DNA from: Moraxella osloensis | GTDB taxonomy: Bacteria; Pseudomonadota; Gammaproteobacteria; Pseudomonadales; Moraxellaceae | DNA: 64,000 nucleotides | NCBI RefSeq assembly: GCF_001553955.1 | Contig: NZ_CP014234.1 | Span: 806,001 to 870,000 of the forward strand | Reading direction: 5' to 3' | Shown: piece by piece, positions 44,557 through 54,286 of the stretch | How positions within the stretch are numbered: the first letter of the stretch is position 1 | Layout of the letters: each line of letters opens with the position of its first letter | The notes under the pieces: model-generated | Told to the model about the DNA's origin: nothing | What the model saw: the letters and a program-made list of their open reading frames with translations, nothing else | The model's database searches: none | Translations under genes and position numbers: made by a program

Positions 44557-46683
44557 ATGGCACGTACAACACCCTTGAATCGCTATCGTAATATCGGTAT
44601 CTCTGCACATATTGATGCGGGTAAAACGACAACAACTGAACGTATTTTGTTTTATACAGGTAAAAACCATAAGCTAGGTGAAGTGCATGAAGGTGCTGCA
44701 ACCATGGACTGGATGGAACAAGAGCAAGAGCGTGGTATTACTATTACCTCAGCGGCAACGACTTGTTTCTGGTCTGGTATGAGTCATCAATTCCCAGAGC
44801 ATCGCATTAACATCATTGACACCCCCGGTCACGTTGACTTCACCATTGAAGTAGAACGTTCAATGCGTGTACTTGATGGTGCATGTATGGTTTATTGTGC
44901 GGTTGGTGGTGTACAGCCTCAGTCAGAAACCGTATGGCGTCAAGCGAACAAATACAAAGTACCGCGTCTTGCGTTCGTCAATAAAATGGACCGCACAGGG
45001 GCAAACTTCTTTCGCGTTGTTGAACAGGTAAAACAACGTCTTGGCGGTAACCCAGTCCCTGTGGTTGTGCCAATCGGTGCGGAAGATACTTTTGAAGGGG
45101 TGGTTGACCTTTTAGAGATGAAAGCCATTATTTGGGATGTTGCTTCTCAAGGTATGAAATTTGACTATGCTGAAATCCCTGCTGACCTAGCTGACACTGT
45201 TGAAGAATGGCGTAGCAACATGGTTGAAGCAGCCGCTGAATCTTCAGAAGAGCTGATGGATAAATACCTAGAAGAAGGTGATTTATCACGTGAAGATATC
45301 GTAGCAGGTTTACGTGCACGTACCTTAGCGGGCGAAATTCAACCGATGCTTTGCGGTACGGCGTTTAAAAACAAAGGCGTACAACGTATGCTTGACGCGG
45401 TTATCGAATTCTTACCAGCACCAAATGACGTTGATGCGATCAAAGGTGTGTTAGATGACAAAGCTGAAACTGAAGCGACGCGTGAATCATCGGATGATGC
45501 ACCATTTGCGGCTCTTGCGTTCAAAATCATGAATGACAAATACGTGGGTAACTTAACTTTCGTACGTGTGTATTCAGGTGTTGCTAAACAAGGTGACTCT
45601 GTTTATAACCCAGTGAAAATGAAACGTGAGCGTATTGGTCGTATCGTTGAGATGCACGCTAACTCACAAAAAGAAGTGGATGAAGTTCGCGCAGGTGACA
45701 TCGTTGCATTTGTGGGTCTAAAAGATGTAACAACGGGTGATACCCTATGTGACGAAAACAATATCATTACGCTTGAGCGCATGGAATTCCCAGATCCTGT
45801 TATTTCATTGGCCGTTGAACCAAAAACCAAAGCTGACCAAGAAAAAATGTCTATCGCATTGAACCGCTTGGCTAAAGAAGACCCATCATTCCGCGTACAC
45901 ACTGACGAAGAATCAGGTCAGACAATCATCAGCGGTATGGGTGAGCTTCACTTAGAAATCTTGGTTGACCGTATGAAGCGTGAGTTTAGCGTTGAAGCAA
46001 ACGTGGGTGCACCACAGGTTGCTTACCGTGAAACGATTCGTACTACCGTTGAACAAGAAGGTAAATTCGTACGTCAAACAGGTGGTCGTGGTAAATTCGG
46101 TCACGTTTGGTTACGTCTTGAGCCACTTGATACGGCTGACGGCAAAGACTACGAATTTGCTGAAGAAGTTGTTGGTGGTGTGGTACCAAAAGAATTCTTT
46201 GGTGCGGTTGACAAAGGTATCCAAGAGCGCATGAAAAATGGTGTTCTTGCAGGTTACCCAGTTGTTGGCGTTAAAGCGACCCTATACGATGGTTCATACC
46301 ATGACGTTGACTCTGACGAATTGTCGTTCAAAATGGCAGGTTCTATGGCATTTCGTAAAGGCTTTATGAATGCAAACCCTGTGCTACTTGAGCCAGTCAT
46401 GAAAGTAGAAGTTGAAACACCGGAAGACTACATGGGTGATATCATGGGTGACTTAAACCGTCGCCGTGGTATGGTTCAAGGTATGGATGATATGTTTGGC
46501 GGCGTTAAACAAATCCGTGCTGAAGTACCACTAGCCGAGATGTTTGGTTATGCAACCCAATTACGTTCAATGTCTCAAGGTCGTGCAACCTACTCAATGG
46601 AGTTTGCAAAATACGCTGAGACACCACGTAACGTTGCTGATGAAATCATCAAAAAATTCACTCATAAAGGTGATGAAGAATAA
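44557..46683 (+). CDS. fusA: Elongation factor G
   Basis: Translocation GTPase of 708 residues. The G domain holds [15 protein letters not shown] (P-loop), [19 protein letters not shown] and [10 protein letters not shown]. The EF-G-specific domains follow, ending in [35 protein letters not shown]. It starts [20 protein letters not shown] with TTAGGAATTAACT upstream. Length is near E. coli EF-G (704). It is separated from tuf by 187 bases that contain a possible attenuator. Confidence 0.98.
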   Translation: MARTTPLNRYRNIGISAHIDAGKTTTTERILFYTGKNHKLGEVHEGAATMDWMEQEQERGITITSAATTCFWSGMSHQFPEHRINIIDTPGHVDFTIEVERSMRVLDGACMVYCAVGGVQPQSETVWRQANKYKVPRLAFVNKMDRTGANFFRVVEQVKQRLGGNPVPVVVPIGAEDTFEGVVDLLEMKAIIWDVASQGMKFDYAEIPADLADTVEEWRSNMVEAAAESSEELMDKYLEEGDLSREDIVAGLRARTLAGEIQPMLCGTAFKNKGVQRMLDAVIEFLPAPNDVDAIKGVLDDKAETEATRESSDDAPFAALAFKIMNDKYVGNLTFVRVYSGVAKQGDSVYNPVKMKRERIGRIVEMHANSQKEVDEVRAGDIVAFVGLKDVTTGDTLCDENNIITLERMEFPDPVISLAVEPKTKADQEKMSIALNRLAKEDPSFRVHTDEESGQTIISGMGELHLEILVDRMKREFSVEANVGAPQVAYRETIRTTVEQEGKFVRQTGGRGKFGHVWLRLEPLDTADGKDYEFAEEVVGGVVPKEFFGAVDKGIQERMKNGVLAGYPVVGVKATLYDGSYHDVDSDELSFKMAGSMAFRKGFMNANPVLLEPVMKVEVETPEDYMGDIMGDLNRRRGMVQGMDDMFGGVKQIRAEVPLAEMFGYATQLRSMSQGRATYSMEFAKYAETPRNVADEIIKKFTHKGDEE

Positions 46684-46761
46684 GTTTGATGGGCAATTTG
46701 ATGGTTAAACCCACTCAAATGCTTCTATCCTATTCGACACTGTTAAAATTATAAGTTAGCT

Positions 46762-46796
46762 AATTTGACCTGTTAAATTTAATGGGTCAAATTTTC
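46762..46796 (+). terminator. Possible attenuator between fusA and tuf
   Basis: AATTTGACC (46762-46770) pairs with GGTCAAATT (46785-46793), followed by a short T-run. It could reduce read-through from fusA, leaving tuf to its own promoter. Confidence 0.5.
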
Positions 46797-46870
46797 ATGA
46801 CCTATAAGCGTTGATAATAAAGTAAATGACCTAAGACATTGGGTTAATATTAACAAAAGAGGATTAAATT

Positions 46871-48061
46871 ATGGCAAAGGCCAAGTTTGAACGTACTAAA
46901 CCACACGTTAACGTAGGCACCATTGGACACGTTGACCATGGTAAAACAACCCTAACAGCTGCGATTGCGACCGTAGCGGCAAAACACAACGGTGGTGAAG
47001 CCAAAGACTACGCGTCAATTGACTCAGCCCCTGAAGAAAAAGCCCGTGGTATCACCATCAACACCTCACACATTGAATATGACACCCAAGCACGTCACTA
47101 CGCACACGTAGACTGTCCTGGCCATGCTGACTATGTTAAAAACATGATCACCGGTGCCGCACAGATGGACGGCGCTATCCTAGTCGTATCAGCCACTGAC
47201 GGTCCAATGCCACAAACCCGTGAACACATCCTACTATCACGCCAAGTAGGTGTACCATACATCATCGTATTCATGAACAAATGTGACATGGTTGATGACG
47301 AAGAACTACTAGAGCTCGTCGAAATGGAAGTACGTGAACTACTATCAAGCTACGACTTCCCTGGCGATGACACCCCAATCATCAAAGGTTCTGCCCTAGA
47401 AGCCCTAAACGGCGGCGAAGGCAAATACGGTGAACCAGCGGTGCTAGAACTACTTGACACCCTAGACAGCTACATCCCAGAACCAGAACGTGCGATTGAC
47501 AAACCATTCTTGATGCCAATCGAAGACGTATTCTCAATCTCTGGACGTGGTACAGTCGTAACCGGCCGTATAGAATCAGGCATCATCAAAGTTGGTGAAG
47601 AAATTGAAATCGTTGGTATCAAACCAACCACCAAAACCACCTGTACTGGCGTTGAAATGTTCCGTAAACTGCTAGACGAAGGTCGTGCAGGCGAGAACTG
47701 TGGTATACTACTACGTGGTACCAAACGTGAAGACGTACAACGTGGTCAAGTATTGGCTAAACCAGGTTCAATCAAACCACACACCAAATTTGACGCAGAA
47801 GTATACGTACTATCAAAAGAAGAAGGTGGTCGTCACACCCCATTCTTAAATGGTTACCGTCCACAATTCTACTTCCGTACTACTGACGTAACTGGCGCAA
47901 TCCAATTACCAGAAGGTACAGAGATGGTAATGCCTGGCGATAACGTTGAAATGAACGTAGAGCTAATCCACCCAATCGCAATGGACCAAGGTTTACGCTT
48001 TGCAATCCGCGAAGGTGGCCGTACTGTAGGTGCGGGTGTTGTTGCTAAAGTTAACGACTAA
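46871..48061 (+). CDS. tuf: Elongation factor Tu
   Basis: GTPase that delivers aminoacyl-tRNA to the ribosome, 396 residues. G motifs [48 protein letters not shown] and SALEALNG are intact; domains 2 and 3 are complete, ending [30 protein letters not shown] precedes the ATG. Leucine is mostly CTA and Asn/Thr mostly AAC/ACC, a codon use clearly different from fusA next door, which may reflect gene conversion with another tuf copy or extreme selection. Confidence 0.98.
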   Translation: MAKAKFERTKPHVNVGTIGHVDHGKTTLTAAIATVAAKHNGGEAKDYASIDSAPEEKARGITINTSHIEYDTQARHYAHVDCPGHADYVKNMITGAAQMDGAILVVSATDGPMPQTREHILLSRQVGVPYIIVFMNKCDMVDDEELLELVEMEVRELLSSYDFPGDDTPIIKGSALEALNGGEGKYGEPAVLELLDTLDSYIPEPERAIDKPFLMPIEDVFSISGRGTVVTGRIESGIIKVGEEIEIVGIKPTTKTTCTGVEMFRKLLDEGRAGENCGILLRGTKREDVQRGQVLAKPGSIKPHTKFDAEVYVLSKEEGGRHTPFLNGYRPQFYFRTTDVTGAIQLPEGTEMVMPGDNVEMNVELIHPIAMDQGLRFAIREGGRTVGAGVVAKVND

Positions 48062-48077
48062 TCGTTAATAAGCATAC

Positions 48078-48107
48078 AAAAGAGTCACTTCGGTGGCTCT
48101 TTTTTTA
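48078..48107 (+). terminator. Terminator of tuf
   Basis: AAAGAGTCAC and GTGGCTCTTT form a ten-base stem with one G-U and a TTCG tetraloop, then seven T. Confidence 0.92.
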
Positions 48108-48186
48108 TGCCTACGCTTTTATTAACCGGTTACTTTGCCACTAAAATTTACTTTTGGTTAATATTGGTTTAAGTGGTTTTAGACAA

Positions 48187-48213
48187 TAAAAAAGCCAAGC
48201 GTTATGCTTGGCT
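48187..48213 (-). terminator. Terminator of the cytochrome c4 gene
   Basis: Stem AGCCAAGC (48193-48200) / GCTTGGCT (48206-48213); on the minus strand it is followed by U encoded at 48187-48192. It lies 20 bases after the stop. Confidence 0.9.
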
Positions 48214-48233
48214 AAATAATATACCGCTAAATA

Positions 48234-48902
48234 CTAGTGTAGAGCGCTGATATAGTCAGACAATACTTTAATGTCATTATCTGATAATCTCGATGCCACG
48301 ATTTGCATCATGCCTTTATCGCCTTTTTTAGACGCATCATTCATACGCGTTTGTGATGGGTCGGTCACATCGTCTTCACGACCTGCCGCACGAAATAGTT
48401 TTAATTGGGTTGCGATATAAGCTGAATGTTGACCCCCAATACGTGGGAAAGCGGCTAAATCGTTGCCATTGGCTTTACCACCGTGACAGCCTGCACAAGG
48501 AATCACACCGCGTTTGCTATTACCACCATAATACAATTTTTGCGCTGTTGCTGCGTAAGCAGGATTGGCATAACCTACCCCCCAACGTGGTTGGCTTGCA
48601 TAATAACCTGCCACATTCGCCATGTCTTGGTCATTTAATTTTGCCACTTGCGCCGACATGATAGGGTTGACACGCGCGCCTGATTTGAATTCGGTTAGCT
48701 GTTTATAGAGATACTTGACGTTTTGTCCGCCAAGGTTAGGCTGTGCAGGAACAGTACTAACGCCATTGACGCCATGACAAGCACCACAAACTGATTCAGC
48801 AATAACCTTACCTTTGGCAATGTCATATTTTGGTACGGTAACAGCTGCAGAACCGCTTACGCTGGCAATTAAAAGGCTTGCGGCAGTGAGTATTTTTTTC
48901 AT
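48234..48902 (-). CDS. Cytochrome c4 (dihaem)
   Basis: Periplasmic dihaem electron carrier of 222 residues that feeds terminal oxidases. The ATG at 48902 gives a standard signal peptide (MKKILTAASLLIASVSGSAAV). Two haem sites are visible, CGACH at 39-43 and CAGCH in the second half, each followed by a similar domain (GVNGVSTVPAQPNLGGQN and GGKANGNDLAAFPRIGGQH) with distal methionines (NPIMSAQV; KGMMQIV). A TTG at 48911 is rejected. Divergent from engB, an arrangement also found in Pseudomonas. Confidence 0.93.
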   Translation of the reverse strand: MKKILTAASLLIASVSGSAAVTVPKYDIAKGKVIAESVCGACHGVNGVSTVPAQPNLGGQNVKYLYKQLTEFKSGARVNPIMSAQVAKLNDQDMANVAGYYASQPRWGVGYANPAYAATAQKLYYGGNSKRGVIPCAGCHGGKANGNDLAAFPRIGGQHSAYIATQLKLFRAAGREDDVTDPSQTRMNDASKKGDKGMMQIVASRLSDNDIKVLSDYISALH

Positions 48903-49335
48903 CGGTAACAATTCCTACTAAAGCGTGTTGGTTATGACTCACAATGAGCTAGCGACAAAGGCATTACTTACAATATCAAAGCAACACCCAGTTATCATCA
49001 TACATATTTATTGCTTTAACACGGGTGAATGTATCTACTAAGTTACAATATTATAGCAAGACAACCATGCGCTTGTCTGCAAAATTTGTAGGCTACCCTA
49101 CTAATGAACAGTAATCATATGGCTAATACGACATTTAAGTTAGCTAAATGATTTTAAAACACCGAGGGTTTTGTCTATTACAGTGACAGTCTTGATTAAA
49201 ACCATAATCGAATAATTGATATGGCTGATTATTATGCCATAACTTAATAATCATGTAAAAGCCATTTGCAAGTTGGCAAGCGGGTTTCACTACAAAAAAT
49301 ATCTCACAAATCAGCACTAGCAAGTGCGCAAAATT
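48903..49335. other. Divergent spacer between cytochrome c4 and engB
   Basis: No gene is supported. A 72-codon minus-strand frame at 49144-49362 has no ribosome site and reads through the engB promoter, so it is not accepted. No sRNA with a terminator is visible here. Confidence 0.4.
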
Positions 49336-49363
49336 TTGGGTTATGGGTATTTGCTGATACAAT
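49336..49363 (+). promoter_or_regulatory. Promoter of engB
   Basis: TTGGGT (49336-49341), 16-base spacer, TACAAT (49358-49363), giving a short leader of about 20 bases. Confidence 0.6.
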
Positions 49364-49391
49364 AGCGCTTTAACATTAAGATTATGTGCCG

Positions 49392-50093
49392 ATGATGGAT
49401 TCTACTAACACCCTTGCGCCAACTGCGATTACTGACGATAGTGATGCGGCAAAACGCTGGTTGCATCAAACCCAATTTATGCTCTCTGCCCCTACCTTTA
49501 AACTGTGTCCTGCCGATACGGGTCGCGAAGTGGCCTTTGCTGGCCGCTCAAATGCTGGTAAGTCCTCTTGCATTAATGCATTGACCCAGCAGCGCCAGTT
49601 AGCCCGTTCCTCCAAAACCCCAGGTCGCACCCAAATGATTAACTTTTTTAATATGGGCAATTTGGATCAGCGGTTGGTGGATTTGCCAGGGTATGGCTAT
49701 GCCGCCGTGCCCGAGGCGATGAAAAAAGAATGGCAGTCAGAGCTTGAAAAATACCTCATTTCGCGTAAAAGTCTCGCCGGTTTAGTGCTGCTCACAGACA
49801 TTCGCCATCCATTAAAATTCTTTGATGAGCAAATGCTACACTGGGCAAAAGATGGTGAGCTTGAGGTTCATGTGCTATTAACCAAAGCCGATAAGCTCAA
49901 ATATGGTGCTGCCAAAAACACGCTACAGCAAACCCGCAATCAGCTTAATAAATTAAAATTGCCGTTTAGTATTCAATTATTTTCCGCCCAAGATAGGATT
50001 GGGCTCGACGAACTGTCACTGAAACTTGGCAACTGGTTGGCGCTACCCGAGCAGGATGAGCCAACAGATAATGAACCTACATTAACCATCTAA
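49392..50093 (+). CDS. engB: Ribosome biogenesis GTPase EngB (YihA)
   Basis: Essential GTPase for late 50S assembly, 233 residues. Motifs are P-loop FAGRSNAGKSSCIN, TPGRTQMINFF (G2), VDLPGYGYA (G3), TDIRHPL, and TKADKL (G4). The ATG at 49392 is chosen over GTG 49386 and ATG 49395; none has a strong ribosome site. The N-terminus is about 30 residues longer than in E. coli, and the C-terminus ends in an acidic tail (ALPEQDEPTDNEPTLTI). Confidence 0.93.
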   Translation: MMDSTNTLAPTAITDDSDAAKRWLHQTQFMLSAPTFKLCPADTGREVAFAGRSNAGKSSCINALTQQRQLARSSKTPGRTQMINFFNMGNLDQRLVDLPGYGYAAVPEAMKKEWQSELEKYLISRKSLAGLVLLTDIRHPLKFFDEQMLHWAKDGELEVHVLLTKADKLKYGAAKNTLQQTRNQLNKLKLPFSIQLFSAQDRIGLDELSLKLGNWLALPEQDEPTDNEPTLTI

Positions 50094-50096
50094 TCG

Positions 50097-51701
50097 TTAA
50101 GAGGGTTTAAACTGATTGGCGTCTTGTACTTGGTTGATTTGCTGGTTCAGCAGTGCCAGCAAAGATTGGTTACTAGGTAGCTGCTTTGCTAACGATTTGG
50201 CTTGGGTCAGTGATGTCACCGCGTCTTTTAGCTCATTGCGCCATAACTCGCCATACGCGCGATAGCGTAACGTATTGATGCGATGAATCAGTTGCTCATT
50301 GCCGCTACGATGTTTTGCAAGTAGTTGACTGGCTTGTTGCAATCGATCCCACAGCATGACATCACGGGGATTTTGCTTGGATAAGGGTTGAAGCAGCGCT
50401 AATACTTTTTGACCACTTTCTGCGGTAGGTCGATATTTTAAATAAATGTCACTTAGATAGCGTGGCACATCTGTGCGCTCAGGATACACAGAGGCGAGTT
50501 GCTGCAATTTAGCGATTGCCACATCGACATTGCCTTGCTGCGCCGCTAACTGACTAAATGTCACGACTGCCAGCGGATTGGCGAGCGTGTTGATGTCCTT
50601 GTCAAAATCCTGCAGTAAGCTTTGCGCCGCTTTGGGTTGTGCATTATCGAGATAATAATTAATCAGCGCAAGCTTGGCACCTTTATTGGTTTTTGCCCCT
50701 TGTTCCAAATCGGCTTTGTTGACTAGATAGCCATAGTAGCGAGCACGCCACTGGATTTGTTCAAATAGCTGCGCACGCTGCTGTTGAATAGATTGATAAC
50801 GGTTTGATGCCATATTAGCCTGACTATCACGCTTGTAAGTTGCGACTCGCGCCCTTGCTTCACTGATTCTATCTGCGGTGAGCGGATGGCTTAAAATAAA
50901 ACTGGGAATCAAGGTGTTACTTTTGACAGGGTTTTGTTGGTCTAGGGTGGCAAAGAAGCTGGGCATGGCATTGACATCATAGCCCGCTTGGTTCATGATT
51001 TGCATGCCAATACGGTCAGCTTCTCGCTCTTGACCACGGCTATAGGAAGCAGCAGCGTTGGCCGACATCGCCTGAGAGCCTAGCATGACAGCGGCAGCGG
51101 CATCACCATCTCCGACTTTAGATGCTGCCACGCCCGCCAAAAGACCGCCTGCCTGCATCAGTAGCTGTTTGGTTTTTTCATCATTGCGATGTTGATAATG
51201 GCGCTGGCTGACATGAGCAATCTCATGCGCAACGACACTCACTATTTCATCTAGACTTTTGGCTTTATCCAACAAACCGACATTGATGCCGATAAGCCCA
51301 GACGGTACTGCAAAAGCATTGATTTGCTTGTCATTGATAATCACCAGCCCCATGGGCGCGTTGAGACCTGCCACCGCATTGATTTGCCACACAATTTGTT
51401 CAAGCGATTGCTGCAACCAAGGGTCTTTTATCAGCGCTGCATTGCCGTTGATTTGTCGAAGTGCCCACTCACCGACTTGGCGATTTTGCTCGGTATCGAT
51501 GAGCGCTTGCCCATTGTCCATAGAGGCTAATTGGCTATTGACCTTGGTAGGCTCAGCACTTGTAATCATGACTGGATTAAAAGCAGGCGCACTTTGATAA
51601 GAGAAGTTATCGACAGCAAGCACGCCCGTTGATAGGGTACTTAATACAGCCACTACGGGCATTTTTCTAAATAAATAACCAGCAAATGGATTGATGGGCA
51701 T
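50097..51701 (-). CDS. BepA-type periplasmic M48 metalloprotease with TPR repeats
   Basis: Probable chaperone/protease of outer-membrane protein assembly, 534 residues. A signal sequence (residues 1-29, ending GVLAVD) is followed by the M48 domain. The zinc site HEIAH lies in VVAHEIAHVSQRH near residue 163, the third ligand Glu in RGQEREADRIG, and then LSHPLTADRISEARAR. The C-terminal 200 residues are helical repeats of TPR type. This is the BepA/YfgC architecture, slightly longer than E. coli BepA (487). It converges on engB with three bases between the stops. Confidence 0.9.
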   Translation of the reverse strand: MPINPFAGYLFRKMPVVAVLSTLSTGVLAVDNFSYQSAPAFNPVMITSAEPTKVNSQLASMDNGQALIDTEQNRQVGEWALRQINGNAALIKDPWLQQSLEQIVWQINAVAGLNAPMGLVIINDKQINAFAVPSGLIGINVGLLDKAKSLDEIVSVVAHEIAHVSQRHYQHRNDEKTKQLLMQAGGLLAGVAASKVGDGDAAAAVMLGSQAMSANAAASYSRGQEREADRIGMQIMNQAGYDVNAMPSFFATLDQQNPVKSNTLIPSFILSHPLTADRISEARARVATYKRDSQANMASNRYQSIQQQRAQLFEQIQWRARYYGYLVNKADLEQGAKTNKGAKLALINYYLDNAQPKAAQSLLQDFDKDINTLANPLAVVTFSQLAAQQGNVDVAIAKLQQLASVYPERTDVPRYLSDIYLKYRPTAESGQKVLALLQPLSKQNPRDVMLWDRLQQASQLLAKHRSGNEQLIHRINTLRYRAYGELWRNELKDAVTSLTQAKSLAKQLPSNQSLLALLNQQINQVQDANQFKPS

Positions 51702-51989
51702 GCGCGACCTTTGACAGCGAATTAGCTTAGAATGATGTTTAAAAAAATGGTGTTTAAAAAAAGGTAAATGCTACATAATACTGCTCAATATACAAATTTC
51801 AGCAGCTTTAAAAAGCCAAATTTTGTAATGATATCTTGCTACAATCTACCGACCACTAAGTACAGGATAAAGGTTAGATTTTCAAAAATATAATGCTAAC
51901 TTTGATTTATCTCAATCGTCTACACTTGTAATTTAGCCTATAATAACCACCTAACACACTTTAAATTTTCCAGTAGCGATTTTATTACC

Positions 51990-52352
51990 ATGACGGATTC
52001 TTCTCAGATTATGCTAAATCCTGCCTTACTCTCAGATGACGCCTTTTGCCAAGATTGGGGATTGTTTCGCTCAGGCGAACATAACAATCTCAACATCAAT
52101 GCTCAAATTGAGCACTATGTGGATGGCAAAGGACTCGCCTGCCCGATGCCGCTGCTTAAACTTAAAATGGCACTAAAAAAGACTGCGTTGGGTCATGCAG
52201 TGTATGTGACTGCAACCGACCCTAACAGCAAGCGTGACATCGCAGCTTTTTGTCAGCATGCCGGATATACACTGGTACAGCACACATCAATCACGCCGTC
52301 TGAAAATACAACAGACACAATCTTTCACTCGATCATAACCAAAAATTGCTAA
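51990..52352 (+). CDS. TusA/SirA-family sulfur carrier protein
   Basis: Small protein of 120 residues with a TusA fold in residues 40-105. The sulfur-accepting cysteine is C51 in GLACPMPLLKLKMAL, and the later KRDIAAFCQHAGY is the family's second conserved block. The 40-residue N-terminal extension and the 20-residue C-terminal tail are unusual for TusA (81 residues). It may serve tRNA thiolation or another sulfur-relay path; no partner (tusBCDE, sulfurtransferase) is adjacent. A TATAAT at 51939-51944 probably belongs to its promoter. Confidence 0.82.
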   Translation: MTDSSQIMLNPALLSDDAFCQDWGLFRSGEHNNLNINAQIEHYVDGKGLACPMPLLKLKMALKKTALGHAVYVTATDPNSKRDIAAFCQHAGYTLVQHTSITPSENTTDTIFHSIITKNC

Positions 52353-52426
52353 ACGCCTCTTACAAAAAAGCTGGCTTTAAGGCATACTAAATAACAGAAA
52401 CTAAAAGACAATTGACAGGCTATTTC

Positions 52427-53608
52427 ATGGCTACAAAGACCAAAACAACGACAATAAAAAAGACTGCCAACGCAAAAAAATCGACCAAGCTTGACGCTAA
52501 GCTGGGTGACGACCCACACGCTGCCTTTGATGACATCGACGATGACGAACTCGATGAATTTGACGAGCCAGACTTTGATAGCTTAGGTGACGACGATATT
52601 GATCTTGCACAGCTCCCTGATAGTTATGATGACTATGAGGAGTTGTTGGACGAGGCTGATGACGACTATGACGATGAGTTTGCTAAAAAACCACGAAAAA
52701 CTGCGTCGCGAACCCGTCAAAAGAGAACCATGACCAATGCCCTTGTGCCTACCATGCCCACTGCGTTATCTGCCCCTGGGGTAAATCTAGGCGCGTATAT
52801 CAACGCGGTTCATCAAATTCCTATTTTGACAGCAGAGCAAGAAGAGGAGCTAGCACATCGCTATGCCGACGAAGGGGATGTAGAAGCAGCTCGGCTACTG
52901 GTTATGTCGCATCTGCGATTTGTGATTCACATTGCGCGCAGTTACTCTGGCTATGGCTTGCCACAAGGTGATTTGATTCAAGAAGGCAATGTCGGCTTGA
53001 TGAAAGCGGTGAAACGTTTTGACCCAAACAAAGGCGTGCGTTTAGTGTCTTTTGCCGTGCATTGGATCAAAGCTGAAATCCATGAGTTTGTGATTCGCAA
53101 CTGGCGTATTGTCAAAGTCGCGACCACCAAAGCGCACCGCAAGCTGTTTTTTAACTTGCGCTCACTGAAAAAAACCAACAACCAGTTAACGCTCGAAGAA
53201 GCCGAAGCGATTGCCAAAGACTTAAATGTTACCGTCAAACAAGTGCTAGAGATGGAAAGCCGTCTGACTTCGTATGATGCATCGTTTGAAGCACAAAGTG
53301 ATGATGAAGACGAAGGCCGCTATGCACCGCAGTATTTTTTAGAAGATGCGGCTGACCCAGCTGATATGGTAGAAGATGCTGATTGGGAAGAAAATAACAA
53401 TTCAGCCTTGATGGAGGCGATGGAAGACTTAGACGATCGTTCGCGGGATATCGTACAGCAGCGCTGGCTCAATGAGCAAAAAGCGACCTTGCACGAGTTG
53501 GCGGCAGAGTACAATATATCAGCGGAACGGGTTCGCCAAATTGAAAAAAATGCCATGGATAAAATCAAAGAAGCCATGTTAGCCAATACCCATTTGCAGT
53601 TGGATTAA
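52427..53608 (+). CDS. rpoH: Heat-shock sigma factor RpoH with acidic N-terminal extension
   Basis: Sigma-32 of 393 residues. Region 2 (LVMSHLRFVIHIARSYSGYGLPQGDLIQEGNVGLMKAVKRFDP), the RpoH box (AHRKLFFNLRSLKK) and region 4 (ATLHELAAEYNISAERVRQIEKNAMDKIK) identify it. Family members are about 285 residues. Here about 100 residues precede the conserved start: a Lys/Thr-rich stretch, then a very Asp/Glu-rich segment (residues about 25-87), then KKPRKTASRTRQKRT. An internal in-frame ATG at 52730, after AGAGAACC, would give a normal-size protein of 292 residues, so two forms are possible. The ATG at 52427 is preferred over TTG 52412. Confidence 0.92.
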   Translation: MATKTKTTTIKKTANAKKSTKLDAKLGDDPHAAFDDIDDDELDEFDEPDFDSLGDDDIDLAQLPDSYDDYEELLDEADDDYDDEFAKKPRKTASRTRQKRTMTNALVPTMPTALSAPGVNLGAYINAVHQIPILTAEQEEELAHRYADEGDVEAARLLVMSHLRFVIHIARSYSGYGLPQGDLIQEGNVGLMKAVKRFDPNKGVRLVSFAVHWIKAEIHEFVIRNWRIVKVATTKAHRKLFFNLRSLKKTNNQLTLEEAEAIAKDLNVTVKQVLEMESRLTSYDASFEAQSDDEDEGRYAPQYFLEDAADPADMVEDADWEENNNSALMEAMEDLDDRSRDIVQQRWLNEQKATLHELAAEYNISAERVRQIEKNAMDKIKEAMLANTHLQLD

Positions 53609-53613
53609 CTATC

Positions 53614-53982
53614 ATGAACTGGATAAGTATTGGCGCGATAAATATGGCAGTGGCGGTCGCCTGTGGGGCGTTTGCCGCACATGGGCTTAAACCGCGTTTG
53701 TCAGCCGAGCAAATGGCTTGGTGGCAGACGGGTACGCAGTACTTTTTTTATCACGCGCTTGGGTTGTTGATTGTTGGTATGTTATTGCGTATAAACCTCA
53801 CCTCGCCTACTATCGCGTGGGTGATGCAATTGGGTATTGTGCTTTTTACAGGTTCCCTGTACTTGATGGCTTTGGGTATGCCACGTTGGCTTGGGGCAAT
53901 TACCCCGATTGGCGGCACGCTGTTTATTATTGCATGGACTTGGCTTGCTATCAGTGTTGCTAAGCATACTTCATCAGTTTAA
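53614..53982 (+). CDS. DUF423 (YgdD-type) small membrane protein
   Basis: A 122-residue inner-membrane protein with four predicted helices. It has the DUF423 hallmark GAFAAHGLKPRLSAEQMAWWQTGTQYFFYHALGLL, and later GMPRWLGAITPIGGTLFIIAW. The function of the family is unknown. The ATG is five bases after the rpoH stop, so it is probably co-transcribed with rpoH and thiS. Confidence 0.88.
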   Translation: MNWISIGAINMAVAVACGAFAAHGLKPRLSAEQMAWWQTGTQYFFYHALGLLIVGMLLRINLTSPTIAWVMQLGIVLFTGSLYLMALGMPRWLGAITPIGGTLFIIAWTWLAISVAKHTSSV

Positions 53983-54029
53983 CCCCATTTAACCATAACA
54001 GAAAGCGTAACAAAACAGGAAGCGAAATA

Positions 54030-54230
54030 ATGCCACAAGTGACTTTAAATGGTGACGTCAAACAAACGTTACATCAAAATCTCTTACAATTCTTGAATGA
54101 AATGGGGCAAACCCAAGGTCGTTTTGCCGTTGAAATCAATGGTGAATTGATTCCAAAAAGCCAATTGGCAAATGTCACCTTGCAAGATGGTATGAACATT
54201 GAAGTGGTGCAAGCGGTGGGTGGTGGCTAA
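54030..54230 (+). CDS. thiS: Thiamine biosynthesis sulfur carrier ThiS
   Basis: Ubiquitin-like sulfur carrier of 66 residues for thiazole synthesis. It ends in the required Gly-Gly (VVQAVGGG) that is thiocarboxylated, and has FAVEINGELIPKSQLANVTLQDGMNIEVVQAVGGG typical of ThiS. The normal partner thiG is not next to it. A strong terminator follows, so it is last in its transcript. AGGAAGCGAAATA lies upstream of the ATG. Confidence 0.9.
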   Translation: MPQVTLNGDVKQTLHQNLLQFLNEMGQTQGRFAVEINGELIPKSQLANVTLQDGMNIEVVQAVGGG

Positions 54231-54245
54231 TCATATCCGCGTAAG

Positions 54246-54273
54246 AAAAGCGGGTAAGTTACCCGCTTTTTTG
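54246..54273 (+). terminator. Terminator after thiS
   Basis: AAAAGCGGGTAA (54246-54257) and TTACCCGCTTTT (54259-54270) form a long stem with a small loop, followed by T; the AT-flanks also allow use on the minus strand for the antiporter gene. Confidence 0.92.
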
Positions 54274-54286
54274 TTTTTGCGTTGGA

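Noticed and set aside
48903-49335. Spot 42-like sRNA upstream of engB, as in enterobacteria
   Set aside because: No intrinsic terminator or hairpin of the right kind lies between the cytochrome gene and engB.
49144-49362. A 72-codon minus-strand frame upstream of engB
   Set aside because: It has no ribosome site, runs through the engB promoter, and its protein has no recognisable pattern.
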